Below, in pieces: positions 9,909 through 17,975 of a stretch of 64,000 nucleotides of DNA (the stretch's first letter is position 1; each line of letters starts with the position of its first letter). This stretch comes from Prevotella melaninogenica. GTDB taxonomy: Bacteria; Bacteroidota; Bacteroidia; Bacteroidales; Bacteroidaceae. The position numbers were made by a program, and so were the translations under genes. Location: contig NZ_CP072349.1 of the NCBI RefSeq assembly GCF_018127965.1, forward strand, positions 267,501 through 331,500. The letters are read 5' to 3'. The notes beneath the pieces were generated by a model. The model was not told where the DNA came from. It saw only the letters and a list, made by a program, of their open reading frames with translations, and made no database searches.

Positions 9909-10436
9909 TTACTCTGTATCATGCTTTAATTTCACAAGCCTTTTTCCACGGACTGCATACTCTTCTGTTCGTGAGTGTCCTATACTTGCACCATCTCCTA
10001 ACCGTTCTACATAAGAGAAATCAATTACAATTCTCTTTAATCGAGGACTTTTGTGGATAATGTGATTATATAAATGCAAGGCAATTGTGTCCTCAATCTT
10101 AATAGGTAAAGAGTAGAAAGTTGTGGAGTCTTCTATTTTTGTATGAAACATATAGGCATAATTTTTATTCAGATTAATTAAATGCTGATTTGAGGGATCT
10201 CCGTTTACCTCTATATTATATATGCTTCTTTGCACGTAATCCCACCCCTCTTTTCCTTCCATTTCATTGAAGTACTCTTTCTCCTTGACAGATAGCTCCG
10301 GCTGATTCCCTGGCGCAGGTCGGAATAGTGCAGCCCATGAAAGATAGCATACACAAATAACCACAAAGGAAAGAATCAATATCCATATTGCAAACCGTAA
10401 AATGTTCTTTGTCTTTATTCTTCTTTTCTTTTCCAT
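9909..10436 (-). CDS. Membrane-anchored putative immunity protein, type A (copy 3)
   Basis: 175 residues. The first 53 residues are nearly identical to copy 1 (8628-9155), including the helix and NQPELS; the two diverge in the middle (residues 70-130), then agree again in EEYAVRGKRLVKLKHDTE. A conserved anchor with a variable centre is what one expects if the central part binds different partner proteins. Flanked by type B copies on both sides. Confidence 0.7.
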   Translation of the reverse strand: MEKKRRIKTKNILRFAIWILILSFVVICVCYLSWAALFRPAPGNQPELSVKEKEYFNEMEGKEGWDYVQRSIYNIEVNGDPSNQHLINLNKNYAYMFHTKIEDSTTFYSLPIKIEDTIALHLYNHIIHKSPRLKRIVIDFSYVERLGDGASIGHSRTEEYAVRGKRLVKLKHDTE

Positions 10437-10546
10437 ACTTAATATATATCTATGTTCTTATTAACTACAATGTTATACCAGATAAAACGAGTTTTTCAGC
10501 ATGGAACTTTTGGAATATGTATATGTTTCTTTGTTAGCTGATGATT
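10437..10546 (-). repeat. Effector-tail repeat between paralogues 3 and 4
   Basis: Near-identical to the spacer at 9156-9277 (shared GTTTTTCAGCATGGAAC and GTATATGTTTCTTTG on the plus strand) except for a deletion of about 11 bases that removes part of the effector tail. This shows that A plus B was duplicated as a ~1.28 kb unit in the recent past. Confidence 0.75.
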
Positions 10547-11079
10547 TTACTCCATATCGTGTTTTAATTTAACAAGCTTTTTGCCACGAACTGCATATTC
10601 ACTTTTGCGAGAATGTCCAATACTTGCCCGTTCATCTAAATCTTCTTCATAATTGAATATTATTTCTATTCTTCGTAGTTGAGGTGTTCTGTCAACCACA
10701 TGATTATATAAGTATAAGGCAATAGTGTCTTCTGTGTTTGCTGGTAATGAAAAAAAGGTTGTAGAATCCTCAATATCAACACCGAATGAATATGCATAGT
10801 TCTTGTAAAAAAAACAGAATCATTGGGCAAGGGTTCTCCTTTTTCATTTATATTATAGATGTATCTATCTGGATTCTTCCAATTATTCCTTTTTTCCAAC
10901 TCCTTGAAATAAGATTCTTCTTTTGATGAATACTTTGGCTGGTTGTCAGGCTTAGCTCTATGCAATGAAACCCATATAATATAACGTGTGCAAGTGCCCA
11001 CAGAGAAGAGAATGCAGGTCCACATTACAATTTGAAGGATAATTCTCTTCCTTGTCTTTGTTTTTCTTTCCTTTTCCAT
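10547..11079 (-). pseudogene. Membrane-anchored putative immunity protein, type B (copy 4), frameshifted
   Basis: The uninterrupted frame is 10666-11079 (137 residues), but the true C-terminus continues in the next frame to the stop at 10549-10547 and ends VKLKHDME like its relatives. The break is in the eight-A run 10808-10815 (T-run on the coding strand); one more base restores SVFFYKNYAYS and a 177-residue protein. The start is MEKERKTKTRKR with the helix at about 14-37. It is the first immunity paralogue, starting three bases after the lipase-like gene's stop, and so the likely partner of that gene. Confidence 0.7.
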
Positions 11080-11081
11080 TT

Positions 11082-11957
11082 TTAATATATGTCTATGTTT
11101 TTATTAACTACAACTGTATTGTCTATTTTATGCCAGATAATATTTCCATTAGCAATCATGTATTCTGTTTTCCCTTTTAGCTTTCGAGGTATTACTTTTA
11201 GTTGTTTAAGCCTCTTAAGAATATTAAATATTTGAATATCAATAGTAGATCCATGTACTGTTTCAAACTGTGTATTAAAGCTGATATACACTCCATATCT
11301 GTTTACGCCCTGTATTTTATGATCACCAACAACAGGATCCATGTGAAACTTTCGTTTAGGTTTTTTGATTGTAGATGGGTGAATTGGACTTATATAGGAA
11401 AGTAGATAGTCTTCCTCTTTGACATATCCTGCAGTTATCTGATAGCAGGGATAGTTTCCTTCAACTGTAAACTCTTCACCTTCATCTGCAGATAACATGA
11501 CAGACTCACCGACCTTGTAACCTTTCTCTATAAGTGCTTTTGCCATACCTGCTGCGTATGCAGCCCCCTCACTATGAGAAATAAAATAAATCTTTTCGTT
11601 TCCCACCCCTTTTGTTATTTCTGCTATATGTTGCATTGCAAATTTATATCCTTTTATTTTTCTATCATTTCCGCTCTGATCACCACCAAAAAGGGAAGTC
11701 CCATCTACATAGAAAGGTTTGTCTTGATAGTTTTTATCTCCAAAATATGTTTTAGCATTTTCAATAAAGGTATTAAATGTCCTCTTATGAGCAAGGAAAT
11801 AACTCCAGTATTCATACTTAGGCTTTCCTGGTGACATGTTAAAACTGTGCAACAATCTATTCCAATGCCCATTTACCAAGATCAGTTTAGGTCTGCCTGT
11901 TACTTTCAACTTCACGCTTCCTACTGCTTGTGGTGATGTAACTTTAATTATAGCCAT
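11082..11957 (-). CDS. Alpha/beta-hydrolase (lipase-like), putative T6SS-associated effector
   Basis: 291 residues. A nucleophile-elbow-like segment KIYFISHSEGAAYAAGM places the likely catalytic Ser at 129 (S-x-S-x-G instead of G-x-S-x-G); PKLILVNGHWN (residues 23-33) would form the oxyanion side, and FGGDQSGNDRKIKGYKFA precedes the elbow. Possible Asp and His lie in SADEGEE (~156) and the region around 200-260. There is no signal peptide, so it needs a secretion route. It follows the TssD-like gene by 3 bases and the first immunity paralogue begins 2 bases after it, as expected for a carrier-effector-immunity operon. Phospholipase activity is inferred, not shown. Its last 18 codons recur in downstream spacers. 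Confidence 0.7.
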   Translation of the reverse strand: MAIIKVTSPQAVGSVKLKVTGRPKLILVNGHWNRLLHSFNMSPGKPKYEYWSYFLAHKRTFNTFIENAKTYFGDKNYQDKPFYVDGTSLFGGDQSGNDRKIKGYKFAMQHIAEITKGVGNEKIYFISHSEGAAYAAGMAKALIEKGYKVGESVMLSADEGEEFTVEGNYPCYQITAGYVKEEDYLLSYISPIHPSTIKKPKRKFHMDPVVGDHKIQGVNRYGVYISFNTQFETVHGSTIDIQIFNILKRLKQLKVIPRKLKGKTEYMIANGNIIWHKIDNTVVVNKNIDIY

Positions 11958-11960
11958 CTT

Positions 11961-12657
11961 TCATCCTTTCTTTTTAAATTCAAAATCCTCTATAATTACC
12001 ATCCCCTTGTCATTAGTTTCTCCCGAACATGAAGCATGGTATACCCCTTCGTCGGTCTCTTCCTCAAAGTCGAACTGGACAGTTTGCCCTACGTTGTAAT
12101 TACCAAGAACCAAATAGAGTTTTACAGCTTCCCCAATAGGAAACTCCCTGCATTTCTCCCCATCGGGTTTTATCCAGTAGGCATCGTTGAGGTGCACATC
12201 TTTATCGGCTACTACTTCTGCCATCTTCATAGGTTCCTGTAAAGCCTTAGACCAAAGCCAGAATAGTCTCCTCTCAATCTTGACTCTTTTGTTGATTGCC
12301 ATCTCCATCGGAGATATTTTCACGTAAGTAGTCATCCTGTCGTCATCGAGTAGGTTGAACGTCTCTCGAAATTCTGTGATGTACGCTTTACTGAACTTAA
12401 TCTGGCGAACAGGCATATCGCTCTTTGCATCATATATTTCTAATTGTCCCCTCAGCAAGGGGAGTCTCTTCAGTCTTCATCATCAATTCCAGAATGAAGT
12501 TGTCAGCAGGCGTATTCATCAATATACATAACTGTCCGTCACCAGGCAAGGTATGTCTGGGGTGACCATCCCAGCCTGTGGATAGGTAAAAACTCTGATT
12601 GAGCAGTTCAACGTCATAATGACGACCGTTAAGTGTTAATTGTGCTGTTGCAGGCAT
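11961..12657 (-). pseudogene. TssD/Hcp-like tube protein with C-terminal extension, frameshifted
   Basis: Two overlapping frames (12430-12657 and 11961-12458) join into about 231 residues if one C is removed from the four-C run on the coding strand (plus-strand 12459-12462). Residues ~1-135 follow the Bacteroidetes TssD pattern: a first strand AQLTLNGRHYDVELLNQSF, then GWDGHPRHTLPGDGQLCI in the place of the family's GRPxxxxxGG, RGQLEIYDAKSDMPVRQIKF, and ITEFRETFN...MTTYVKISPMEMAI. Residues ~136-231 are an extra beta-rich domain (LNDAYWIKPDGEKC, EAVKLYLVLGNYNVGQTVQF) as in carrier variants. Ordinary TssD is about 130 residues. No sheath, baseplate or ClpV genes are in the window, so this would be an orphan carrier. 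Family call moderately sure. Confidence 0.62.
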
Positions 12658-12681
12658 AGACTGTTAGTTTTTATGTTTTTA

Positions 12682-12689
12682 CAAAAATA
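12682..12689 (-). promoter_or_regulatory. -7 box for the TssD-effector-immunity operon
   Basis: CAAAAATA on the plus strand is TATTTTTG on the coding strand, 24 bases before the TssD-like start at 12657. No other promoter is apparent within the tight 12657-8628 gene run. Confidence 0.45.
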
Positions 12690-12789
12690 ATATTTTTCTT
12701 CTGAAAAACAAAGTATTCGGAAGATATTTTCTACCTTTCAGATTACTTTATCCGGCACGCCGGATGCCGTCCGTCTACAGTTTTTCGTC

Positions 12790-13386
12790 CTATGTCTTTC
12801 TGTAGATTTTGCGATAACGTGAACCGATGTTGATGATTTTCTTTTCATGTTCTAACTGTGCTGTAAGTTGATAGGCGTAGGTCGTAGAAAGATTCAGACG
12901 GCGACGGAGGTCGTTAACGGTTATTATCGGACTCTCGTCAAACAACTCTTTTAGTGCAGCGTTGACGGCTGGTCTCATGGGGAGTGATGGTGTTCCGTCT
13001 TTGTAGGTCTTGTTGGCAAAATCCACTTCTCCCAAAGCTTCGTAAAAATCCTTATCGGTACGGAACCTAATTTTGCGAACTGCAACATTACGGAGGTGGT
13101 AGCGATGTGTCTTTTGGTCTTCGTACATGTCGCCTTTAAGGGCAAGCGAGAAGAATCCAATACCTGGTAGATGAACTGTATTCCCACTTTTTAGCTCCTC
13201 TACTAATTCTGTTTTTATTGCCGAGATAGTCCCAAGAATGTCGGCTGTTGTGAGTGTTGTAGCTTGTTGGATATGCTGACAGATTCTTTCTATACCTGTT
13301 ACGTCTTTCTTGATTGGTACTATTCTTAGTGCTTTACGCTTTTCAAGCTTACCGCTTGTTCTTAATAGTTTGTAATTTACAGTCAT
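12790..13386 (-). CDS. HU-like DNA-binding protein with C-terminal winged helix
   Basis: 198 residues. Residues ~1-125 are a Bacteroidetes HU-like domain (HU-HIG type): IERICQHIQQATTLTTADIL, then the beta-arm region LKSGNTVHLPGIGFFSLAL and IRFRTDKDFYEAL. Residues ~140-198 look like a winged helix (SPIITVNDLRRRLNLSTTYAYQLTAQLEHEKKI in parts). It would bend or organise DNA, possibly locally. It lies just upstream of the TssD-effector operon, on the same strand, separated by 132 bases that hold a TCCGGC-AC-GCCGGA palindrome at 12751-12764; a regulatory link is possible but unproven. Confidence 0.8.
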   Translation of the reverse strand: MTVNYKLLRTSGKLEKRKALRIVPIKKDVTGIERICQHIQQATTLTTADILGTISAIKTELVEELKSGNTVHLPGIGFFSLALKGDMYEDQKTHRYHLRNVAVRKIRFRTDKDFYEALGEVDFANKTYKDGTPSLPMRPAVNAALKELFDESPIITVNDLRRRLNLSTTYAYQLTAQLEHEKKIINIGSRYRKIYRKT

Positions 13387-13409
13387 AGCTTTATGTTTAT
13401 AATAAAGGG

Positions 13410-13496
13410 TTAATAATCGTCTTTTCTATGTGCCATAGCTCTATAGAATGTAGGGTTATCCTCTACAATCTTAGGCTTGGGCTGAATTCTTTTCAT
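13410..13496 (-). CDS. Possible 28-residue ORF upstream of the HU-like gene
   Basis: ATG at 13496-13494 to TAA at 13412-13410 encodes MKRIQPKPKIVEDNPTFYRA then MAHRKDDY. It ends 23 bases before the HU-like start, same strand. The composition (charged, a Pro-rich start, PTFYRAMA) looks protein-like, but such a short frame can arise by chance. Its start codon lies inside the first TCATGA of the 22-bp array, so the array may form its 5' leader. Confidence 0.35.
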   Translation of the reverse strand: MKRIQPKPKIVEDNPTFYRAMAHRKDDY

Positions 13497-13570
13497 GAAA
13501 AAAAGAAATTATTTACGTGAAAATAAATCTTTCTTTTCATGAAGAAAAATATTTCTTTTCATGAAAATAA
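13489..13570 (+). repeat. 22-bp tandem array, TTTTCATGAAAA family, array 1
   Basis: Four units. The central hexamer (TCATGA, ACGTGA, TCATGA, TCATGA) starts at 13493, 13515, 13537 and 13559, exactly 22 bases apart. Between palindromes the spacer is AT-rich (AATAAATCTTTC type). It lies between the HU-like gene and the DUF4595 gene, both on the minus strand. Confidence 0.85.
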
Positions 13571-13701
13571 TTCGTGATTCATGCTGCAAAGATACTGTTT
13601 CAATGGTTGCTTGGCAAGTATAAGCTATGTAGTAATCTGTGTATTTGTGCTATTTTGCGTGGGTGTAGATTTGGGATGGGTAGGTAAAAGGGTAAAAGCA
13701 A

Positions 13702-13737
13702 AGCTCTCAGACCAGTGAGGGGTATGGTCTGAGAGCT
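13702..13737 (-). terminator. Terminator of the DUF4595 gene
   Basis: A perfect 13-base stem AGCTCTCAGACCA / TGGTCTGAGAGCT with a 10-base loop; on the minus strand it is followed by TTGCTTTTACC. About 90 bases after the gene's stop. Confidence 0.7.
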
Positions 13738-13829
13738 ATGGTTTGAAAGTACCCCCCTATTGATTTACTTTCCGAGTGTACTTTATAGAAGGGGGATGAT
13801 AAATATATGTAATGATATAAAATACTTTT

Positions 13830-14657
13830 TTACCACACGAACTTGTATTGATGGCTACCGCTTGTCATTGATGTTGGGAAGCCATTACTATTGAAAGTCC
13901 ATGTAAAGTTGGTTTTGTTGCCGCTCTTATCAATAAGCTGTACAGGCAAGTTCTTAGTTGCTTTTCCAAGCAATCCTGCATAGTAGGCGTATTTCATTGC
14001 GCCAATGTCAATACCAAACGTTGTATTGAAGAGCATAATGTTACCCTTGTTCACTATAGGGACTGGGGTTGTATCTGAGGTATAAGCAACTTTATAAGTG
14101 TCTTTTTTTCTTGTTGTTGTTTGTGAGACGATAGTTTTTGTCTCTATTTCAGAGATGTTGCTATCTTTATAAGTCAAAGTAAATTCTTTGTAGTCATCTG
14201 CTGAATGGATTATATTAATTAGTTGGTCATTATCGTTATAAGTGAACCTCCATGTATCTTCCTTTGTATTTTCCTTTTGCTCTATCATGCATCCTCTAAC
14301 AAAACCGTTGTTGTTCAGATACATTATATAGACTGTTGCTTTCCCATTACGTTCTACTTTCATGAAGACATTTGGGATTACAATAGCACGTGTTTTTGTA
14401 TTAATGTATTTGAAAGATACCGTTTCATCCTTAGTCTGAATACCTGTAACCAATCCTCTGTCATCTGTTTGGATAGTCATACTGTCCACCTCTTTAGGCA
14501 TGCCATTAGTGAATACCTTTGAAAGGTCAATTGTTACAGGATCTGGCCGGCGATCAATAATCCAGTCATCATCGTTTTTGTTACTGCATGATGAAAAAAA
14601 AGATGTTGCACCTATTACTGCTGCAGTAAGAAGTGCGATTGTAATAGTCTTTTTCAT
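13830..14657 (-). CDS. DUF4595 lipoprotein
   Basis: 275 residues. Signal peptide MKKTITIALLTAAVIGATSF followed by FSSCSNKNDDDW: a lipobox with the modified Cys at about residue 24 and an acidic tail that in this phylum often directs surface display. The mature protein is a series of beta-strand repeats of the DUF4595/RHS-like kind (WRFTYNDNDQLINII, FTLTYKDSNISEIET, FTWTFNSNGFPTSMTSGSHQ). Function unknown; a surface lipoprotein is the best description. Confidence 0.8.
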   Translation of the reverse strand: MKKTITIALLTAAVIGATSFFSSCSNKNDDDWIIDRRPDPVTIDLSKVFTNGMPKEVDSMTIQTDDRGLVTGIQTKDETVSFKYINTKTRAIVIPNVFMKVERNGKATVYIMYLNNNGFVRGCMIEQKENTKEDTWRFTYNDNDQLINIIHSADDYKEFTLTYKDSNISEIETKTIVSQTTTRKKDTYKVAYTSDTTPVPIVNKGNIMLFNTTFGIDIGAMKYAYYAGLLGKATKNLPVQLIDKSGNKTNFTWTFNSNGFPTSMTSGSHQYKFVW

Positions 14658-14862
14658 TGTCCCGTTTTTGTGTTATAATTTTGTAATCGGCACGTTCTTG
14701 TCAACTCATTGGCTTGTGCTTTTGATCTCTGTTGCAAATATATAAAAAACTTTCTTCAATGACCCGTTTCTATACTATGATTTTATTAGTTTAGGGTGAA
14801 AAAGCCAGCAATTAGCTTTATATTATAACTTTGCTTTGTTCTGTGTTTCTTTTAAATATTTA

Positions 14863-15852
14863 CTAATTGGCTTGGTTGATAAGGTTCACCACAACCTTTA
14901 CCATTATATCCTTTTCCTCTGTTTTACTCTCGGCAATCATGAGGGTGAGGGCAACGAGTGTGTTGTCAGCAATTCGTTTGGTACCATCGGGACGATAGAG
15001 GATGGCATTGTTGTTCATAAACCATAGGAAGAGAGTGGCTGCAATGCGTTTGTTTCCATCGCTGAACGAGTGGTTCTTAGTGACAAGATAGAGAAGCATA
15101 GCTGCTTTCTCCTCCACACTCGGATAAAGTTCCGTACCATCAAAGGTCTGATAGATTTGTCCGATAGAACTTTTGAAGGAATCGTCCTTCTCATTACCAA
15201 AGAGTACAGAGCCACCAAACTTCTGTCGAAGCATATCTATCTCGTGCATAGCATTCTCGTATGTGGCATGGAAAGGTTCTTCTTTGGTGGTCTTAGCGAT
15301 ATGGAGTCGCTGGTAATCATAGTTATCGAGTGTGTCGAGTGCGTAGGTATAATCCACCACAACATCAAAGAGCGCATTGCTTTCGTCCGTCGTCTTTGCG
15401 GGTTGTTGCTGGATGGCTCTGCCTAATACTTGTATGAGTTGGCGTAGTTCTGCAATCTGATGTTTGCGTATGTTCTCGTTAATAGCGTAGCCTTTGACAA
15501 GATATTGCTTAAGAACAGAGTTAGCCCATTGGCGAAAACGAGTAGCATTCTTACTATTCACACGGTAGCCTATGGAAAGGATAGCATCTAAGTTATAATA
15601 TTTCGTATTGTAACTTTGTCTACCATCATTACCCATGTGTTCCAAAATGGAACATGTGCTATCTTCAGTTAATTCCTCTGAAGCATAAATATTCTTTAAG
15701 TGTTTTGTTATAGCTGGTCTCTTTGTACCAAATAGTTCAGCTATTTGTTTCTGTGTTAGCCATACGGTTTCCTTTTCCAACTTTACGTCAAGTTGGGTCT
15801 TACCATCTTCACTTTGATAGATGATAATTTTGTCGTTTAAGGTTTCAGTCAT
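14863..15852 (-). CDS. RhuM-type N-terminus fused to a Fic/Doc domain
   Basis: 329 residues. Residues 1-~125 are the RhuM domain with a helix-turn-helix (VWLTQKQIAELFGTKRPAIT) and YYNLDAILSIGYRVNSKNAT. The C-terminal third is a Doc/Fic fold with the active motif HSFSDGNKR at 261-269. Proteins with this motif transfer AMP or phosphate to target proteins. The fusion is a known arrangement, often found near restriction or toxin genes. No separate antitoxin gene is visible next to it. It ends close to the permease gene (43 bases) but is probably its own unit. Confidence 0.85.
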   Translation of the reverse strand: MTETLNDKIIIYQSEDGKTQLDVKLEKETVWLTQKQIAELFGTKRPAITKHLKNIYASEELTEDSTCSILEHMGNDGRQSYNTKYYNLDAILSIGYRVNSKNATRFRQWANSVLKQYLVKGYAINENIRKHQIAELRQLIQVLGRAIQQQPAKTTDESNALFDVVVDYTYALDTLDNYDYQRLHIAKTTKEEPFHATYENAMHEIDMLRQKFGGSVLFGNEKDDSFKSSIGQIYQTFDGTELYPSVEEKAAMLLYLVTKNHSFSDGNKRIAATLFLWFMNNNAILYRPDGTKRIADNTLVALTLMIAESKTEEKDIMVKVVVNLINQAN

Positions 15853-15895
15853 GTTGTTTAGGTTTATAGTTGTTTATAATATAGAAGGGCTTATC

Positions 15896-17128
15896 TTAAT
15901 CCCTCGTCAGTTTGCGGCTCATATAGCGCACTGGATACCATACGGAAAGCCAGCCAACAAGGATAACTGTGAGGAAGATTGTGATGATATCTTCGGGGTG
16001 AACGCTAATAGGATAGGCATTGACAACAAAGTTTCCTGCTTGATCACCAAGCTGTACAAGACCGTATGTCTGTTGTAACCAGCAAAGTAATAAGCCGAGT
16101 GCAATACCAATGACAGCACCAGCAGCGGAAATCATTCTACCTTCAAAGAGGAAGATACGACGTATCTGACTATCTGTTGCACCGAGGTTACGCAAGGTAA
16201 TGACGTCATTCTTCTTGTCAATGATGAGCATAGAGAGCGAACCAATGATGTTAAAGCATGCCACCATAAGGATAAACGTGAGGAAGATATAGGCAAAGAG
16301 CTTCTCTATACGCATGATATTAAACGTGTCAGCTTGCTGCTCATAGCGGTCTAACACTTTATATTTATCACCGAGAAGGGTTTGTATTTCGTCCTTTGCC
16401 TTGTCAATGTCGACACCAGGTTTCATGCGTAATTCAAGTGAGGTAATCTCTCCCTGTCGGTTGAAGATACGACGTGCGAACTCGAGGGAGGTGATAATAT
16501 ACCCCTTATCATACTTCAGCTGCTTCACTTGGAAAAGTACTCCTGGGGATATCAATGAGTCTTTTACAAAGGCATTTGTTGGGTCAGAAACATCATACTG
16601 TCCTTCACGCTGGGGTGCATAGATGTGTAAGTAGTCTGGCCATGCAACTCCAGTACCGAGGTCTTGTGCCAATCTAATACCGAGAACACCATATTGCAGA
16701 TTGGCTGTATGAAGTCTAAAGTCACCCTCTCCGTATAGGATATTACTGATATGTGTCAGCGAGTCGAAGTTATCCTCCACACCCTTTACGTTTACCATGG
16801 CTTGTTTGTCATGATAAATAGCCAATGCTTGGTCCTCTACACATTCTGTAGCCACCTCTACAGAAGGTAGTTTTTTAACCTTTAAAAGTAAGGGGTCGTT
16901 AGCCGACATAGCCTTACCCTTTGCTGCTTCAATCTTTATTTGTGGATCGAAGTTGGTAAAGAAGGACGCTACAAGGTCTGAAAAGCCATTGAATCCGCTC
17001 AATACAACGACCAATGCCATTGTTGCCACCGACACACCGAGTACGGAGATGAGGCTGATAACGTTAATAGCATGTGTACTCTTCTTTGAAAAGAGGTAAC
17101 GGCGGGCAATGTAAAAAGGGAAGTTCAT
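15896..17128 (-). CDS. LolC/LolE-type ABC transporter permease
   Basis: 410 residues, MacB_PCD plus FtsX layout: a first membrane helix near residues 20-45 (INVISLISVLGVSVATMALV), a periplasmic domain to about residue 270, then three helices in the C-terminal FtsX part (FAYIFLTFILMVACFNIIGS; and two more). This family moves lipoproteins or other substrates from the inner membrane towards the outer membrane, driven by a separate ATPase not encoded next to it. It lies downstream of rbfA on the same strand, a synteny common in Bacteroidales. Confidence 0.82.
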   Translation of the reverse strand: MNFPFYIARRYLFSKKSTHAINVISLISVLGVSVATMALVVVLSGFNGFSDLVASFFTNFDPQIKIEAAKGKAMSANDPLLLKVKKLPSVEVATECVEDQALAIYHDKQAMVNVKGVEDNFDSLTHISNILYGEGDFRLHTANLQYGVLGIRLAQDLGTGVAWPDYLHIYAPQREGQYDVSDPTNAFVKDSLISPGVLFQVKQLKYDKGYIITSLEFARRIFNRQGEITSLELRMKPGVDIDKAKDEIQTLLGDKYKVLDRYEQQADTFNIMRIEKLFAYIFLTFILMVACFNIIGSLSMLIIDKKNDVITLRNLGATDSQIRRIFLFEGRMISAAGAVIGIALGLLLCWLQQTYGLVQLGDQAGNFVVNAYPISVHPEDIITIFLTVILVGWLSVWYPVRYMSRKLTRD

Positions 17129-17303
17129 GATGGGTGTTGGGTGTTGAATGTTGGGGAGAAAGGGTGTTGGGTGTTGAATGTTGGGTGATGATGGGTAGGG
17201 TGTTAGGTGTTAAGTGATGGGTGTTGATGGTTTGTGGAGTGTTAATGTACTTTATAGAAATCATCAACACCCAACACCCAACATTCAACACCCATCACCC
17301 ACT
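17129..17303. repeat. Heptamer-rich GGGTGTT tract forming a long inverted repeat
   Basis: Left arm is built of GGGTGTT, GAATGTT and GGGTGAT heptamers; right arm (17262-17300) carries the complement CAACACCCAACACCC and CATTCAACACCCATCACCC. The two arms can pair over about 25-35 bases. It fills the whole 175-base gap between rbfA and the permease gene, so transcripts of that pair would contain it. Confidence 0.7.
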
Positions 17304-17305
17304 TC

Positions 17306-17641
17306 CTACTTCTTGAGTAACTCATCAATGCGCTCCAAGTAGTCGAGAGAGTCGTCAATGAAGAAGCGAAGCTCAGGGATGATACGCAGCTGATTATGCA
17401 CGCGCTGACCTAAGTCGTAGCGGATAGTCTTCTCATTAGCATTGATGTTTTTCAGTATTTCGTCTCCCTTTTCAGATGGGAAGATACTGAGGTAGGCGGT
17501 ACAGATACTGAGGTCTGGGCTTACCTTTACACGCGTTACACTAACCAAAACACCATGCATCATACGTGTTTGTGTTTGGAAAATACTTGCTAACTCCTTT
17601 TGGAGGAGACGTGATATGCGGTTTTGTCTTGTTTCTTGCAT
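17306..17641 (-). CDS. rbfA: Ribosome-binding factor A
   Basis: 111 residues, full length. It assists maturation of the 30S subunit (16S rRNA 5' helix). Characteristic segments: RISRLLQKELASIFQ, VLVSVTRVKVSPDLSICTAY and a C-terminal VHNQLRIIPELRFFIDDSLD. The start follows directly on the ATP-rich gap with the repeat tract upstream. It heads the short minus-strand run with the permease gene. Confidence 0.9.
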   Translation of the reverse strand: MQETRQNRISRLLQKELASIFQTQTRMMHGVLVSVTRVKVSPDLSICTAYLSIFPSEKGDEILKNINANEKTIRYDLGQRVHNQLRIIPELRFFIDDSLDYLERIDELLKK

Positions 17642-17699
17642 TGTCTTATCTATTTATTGTTTTATCCTGCAAAGGTACTGAAAGTTTGAAAAACCCACA

Positions 17700-17832
17700 A
17701 ACTTTTATGCTGGGTGTTAGGTGTTGGGTGTTGGATAATGGGTGTTGGTTGGTGATGAAATGTTATGTTGGGTGATAGTTGTTGGATGTTGGTTGGTGAT
17801 GAAATGCGGATGTTTGGGGATGGAAGTTGGGC
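17700..17832 (+). repeat. GTTGG-rich tandem tract with 22/44-bp period
   Basis: GTTGGTTGGTGATGAAATG occurs at 17744-17762 and again at 17788-17806, 44 bases apart; TGTTGGGTG units at 17722 and 17766 fall half-way, giving an underlying 22-base spacing. It runs directly into the CCGCAC array. Confidence 0.6.
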
Positions 17833-17833
17833 T

Positions 17834-17921
17834 TTGGATGTTTGGTGTTGAGGCTCCGCACATGTTGTGCGAACGCCCCGCACGTGTGGTGCGGATGGTA
17901 AGCACCAGTGGTGTTGAGGGC
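17834..17921 (+). repeat. 22-bp tandem array, CCGCAC...GTGCGG family, array 1
   Basis: CCGCAC (or AAGCAC) starts at 17856, 17878 and 17900, exactly 22 bases apart, each followed by its inverted partner (GTGCG/GTGCGG/GTGGTG). A weaker TTTGGTGTTGAGG unit precedes them at 17832-17834. Confidence 0.8.
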
Positions 17922-17975
17922 TAACCACATTGCTATATGTTATGAGAACGAATGCGATGAATGGGTTATACAATT

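Noticed and set aside
13489..13570. CRISPR array
   Set aside because: Units are contiguous 22-bp palindromic repeats with no unique spacers and no cas genes nearby.
17662..17973. 103-residue minus-strand frame over the repeat tracts
   Set aside because: Its sequence is the translation of the tandem tracts; no sign of coding constraint.
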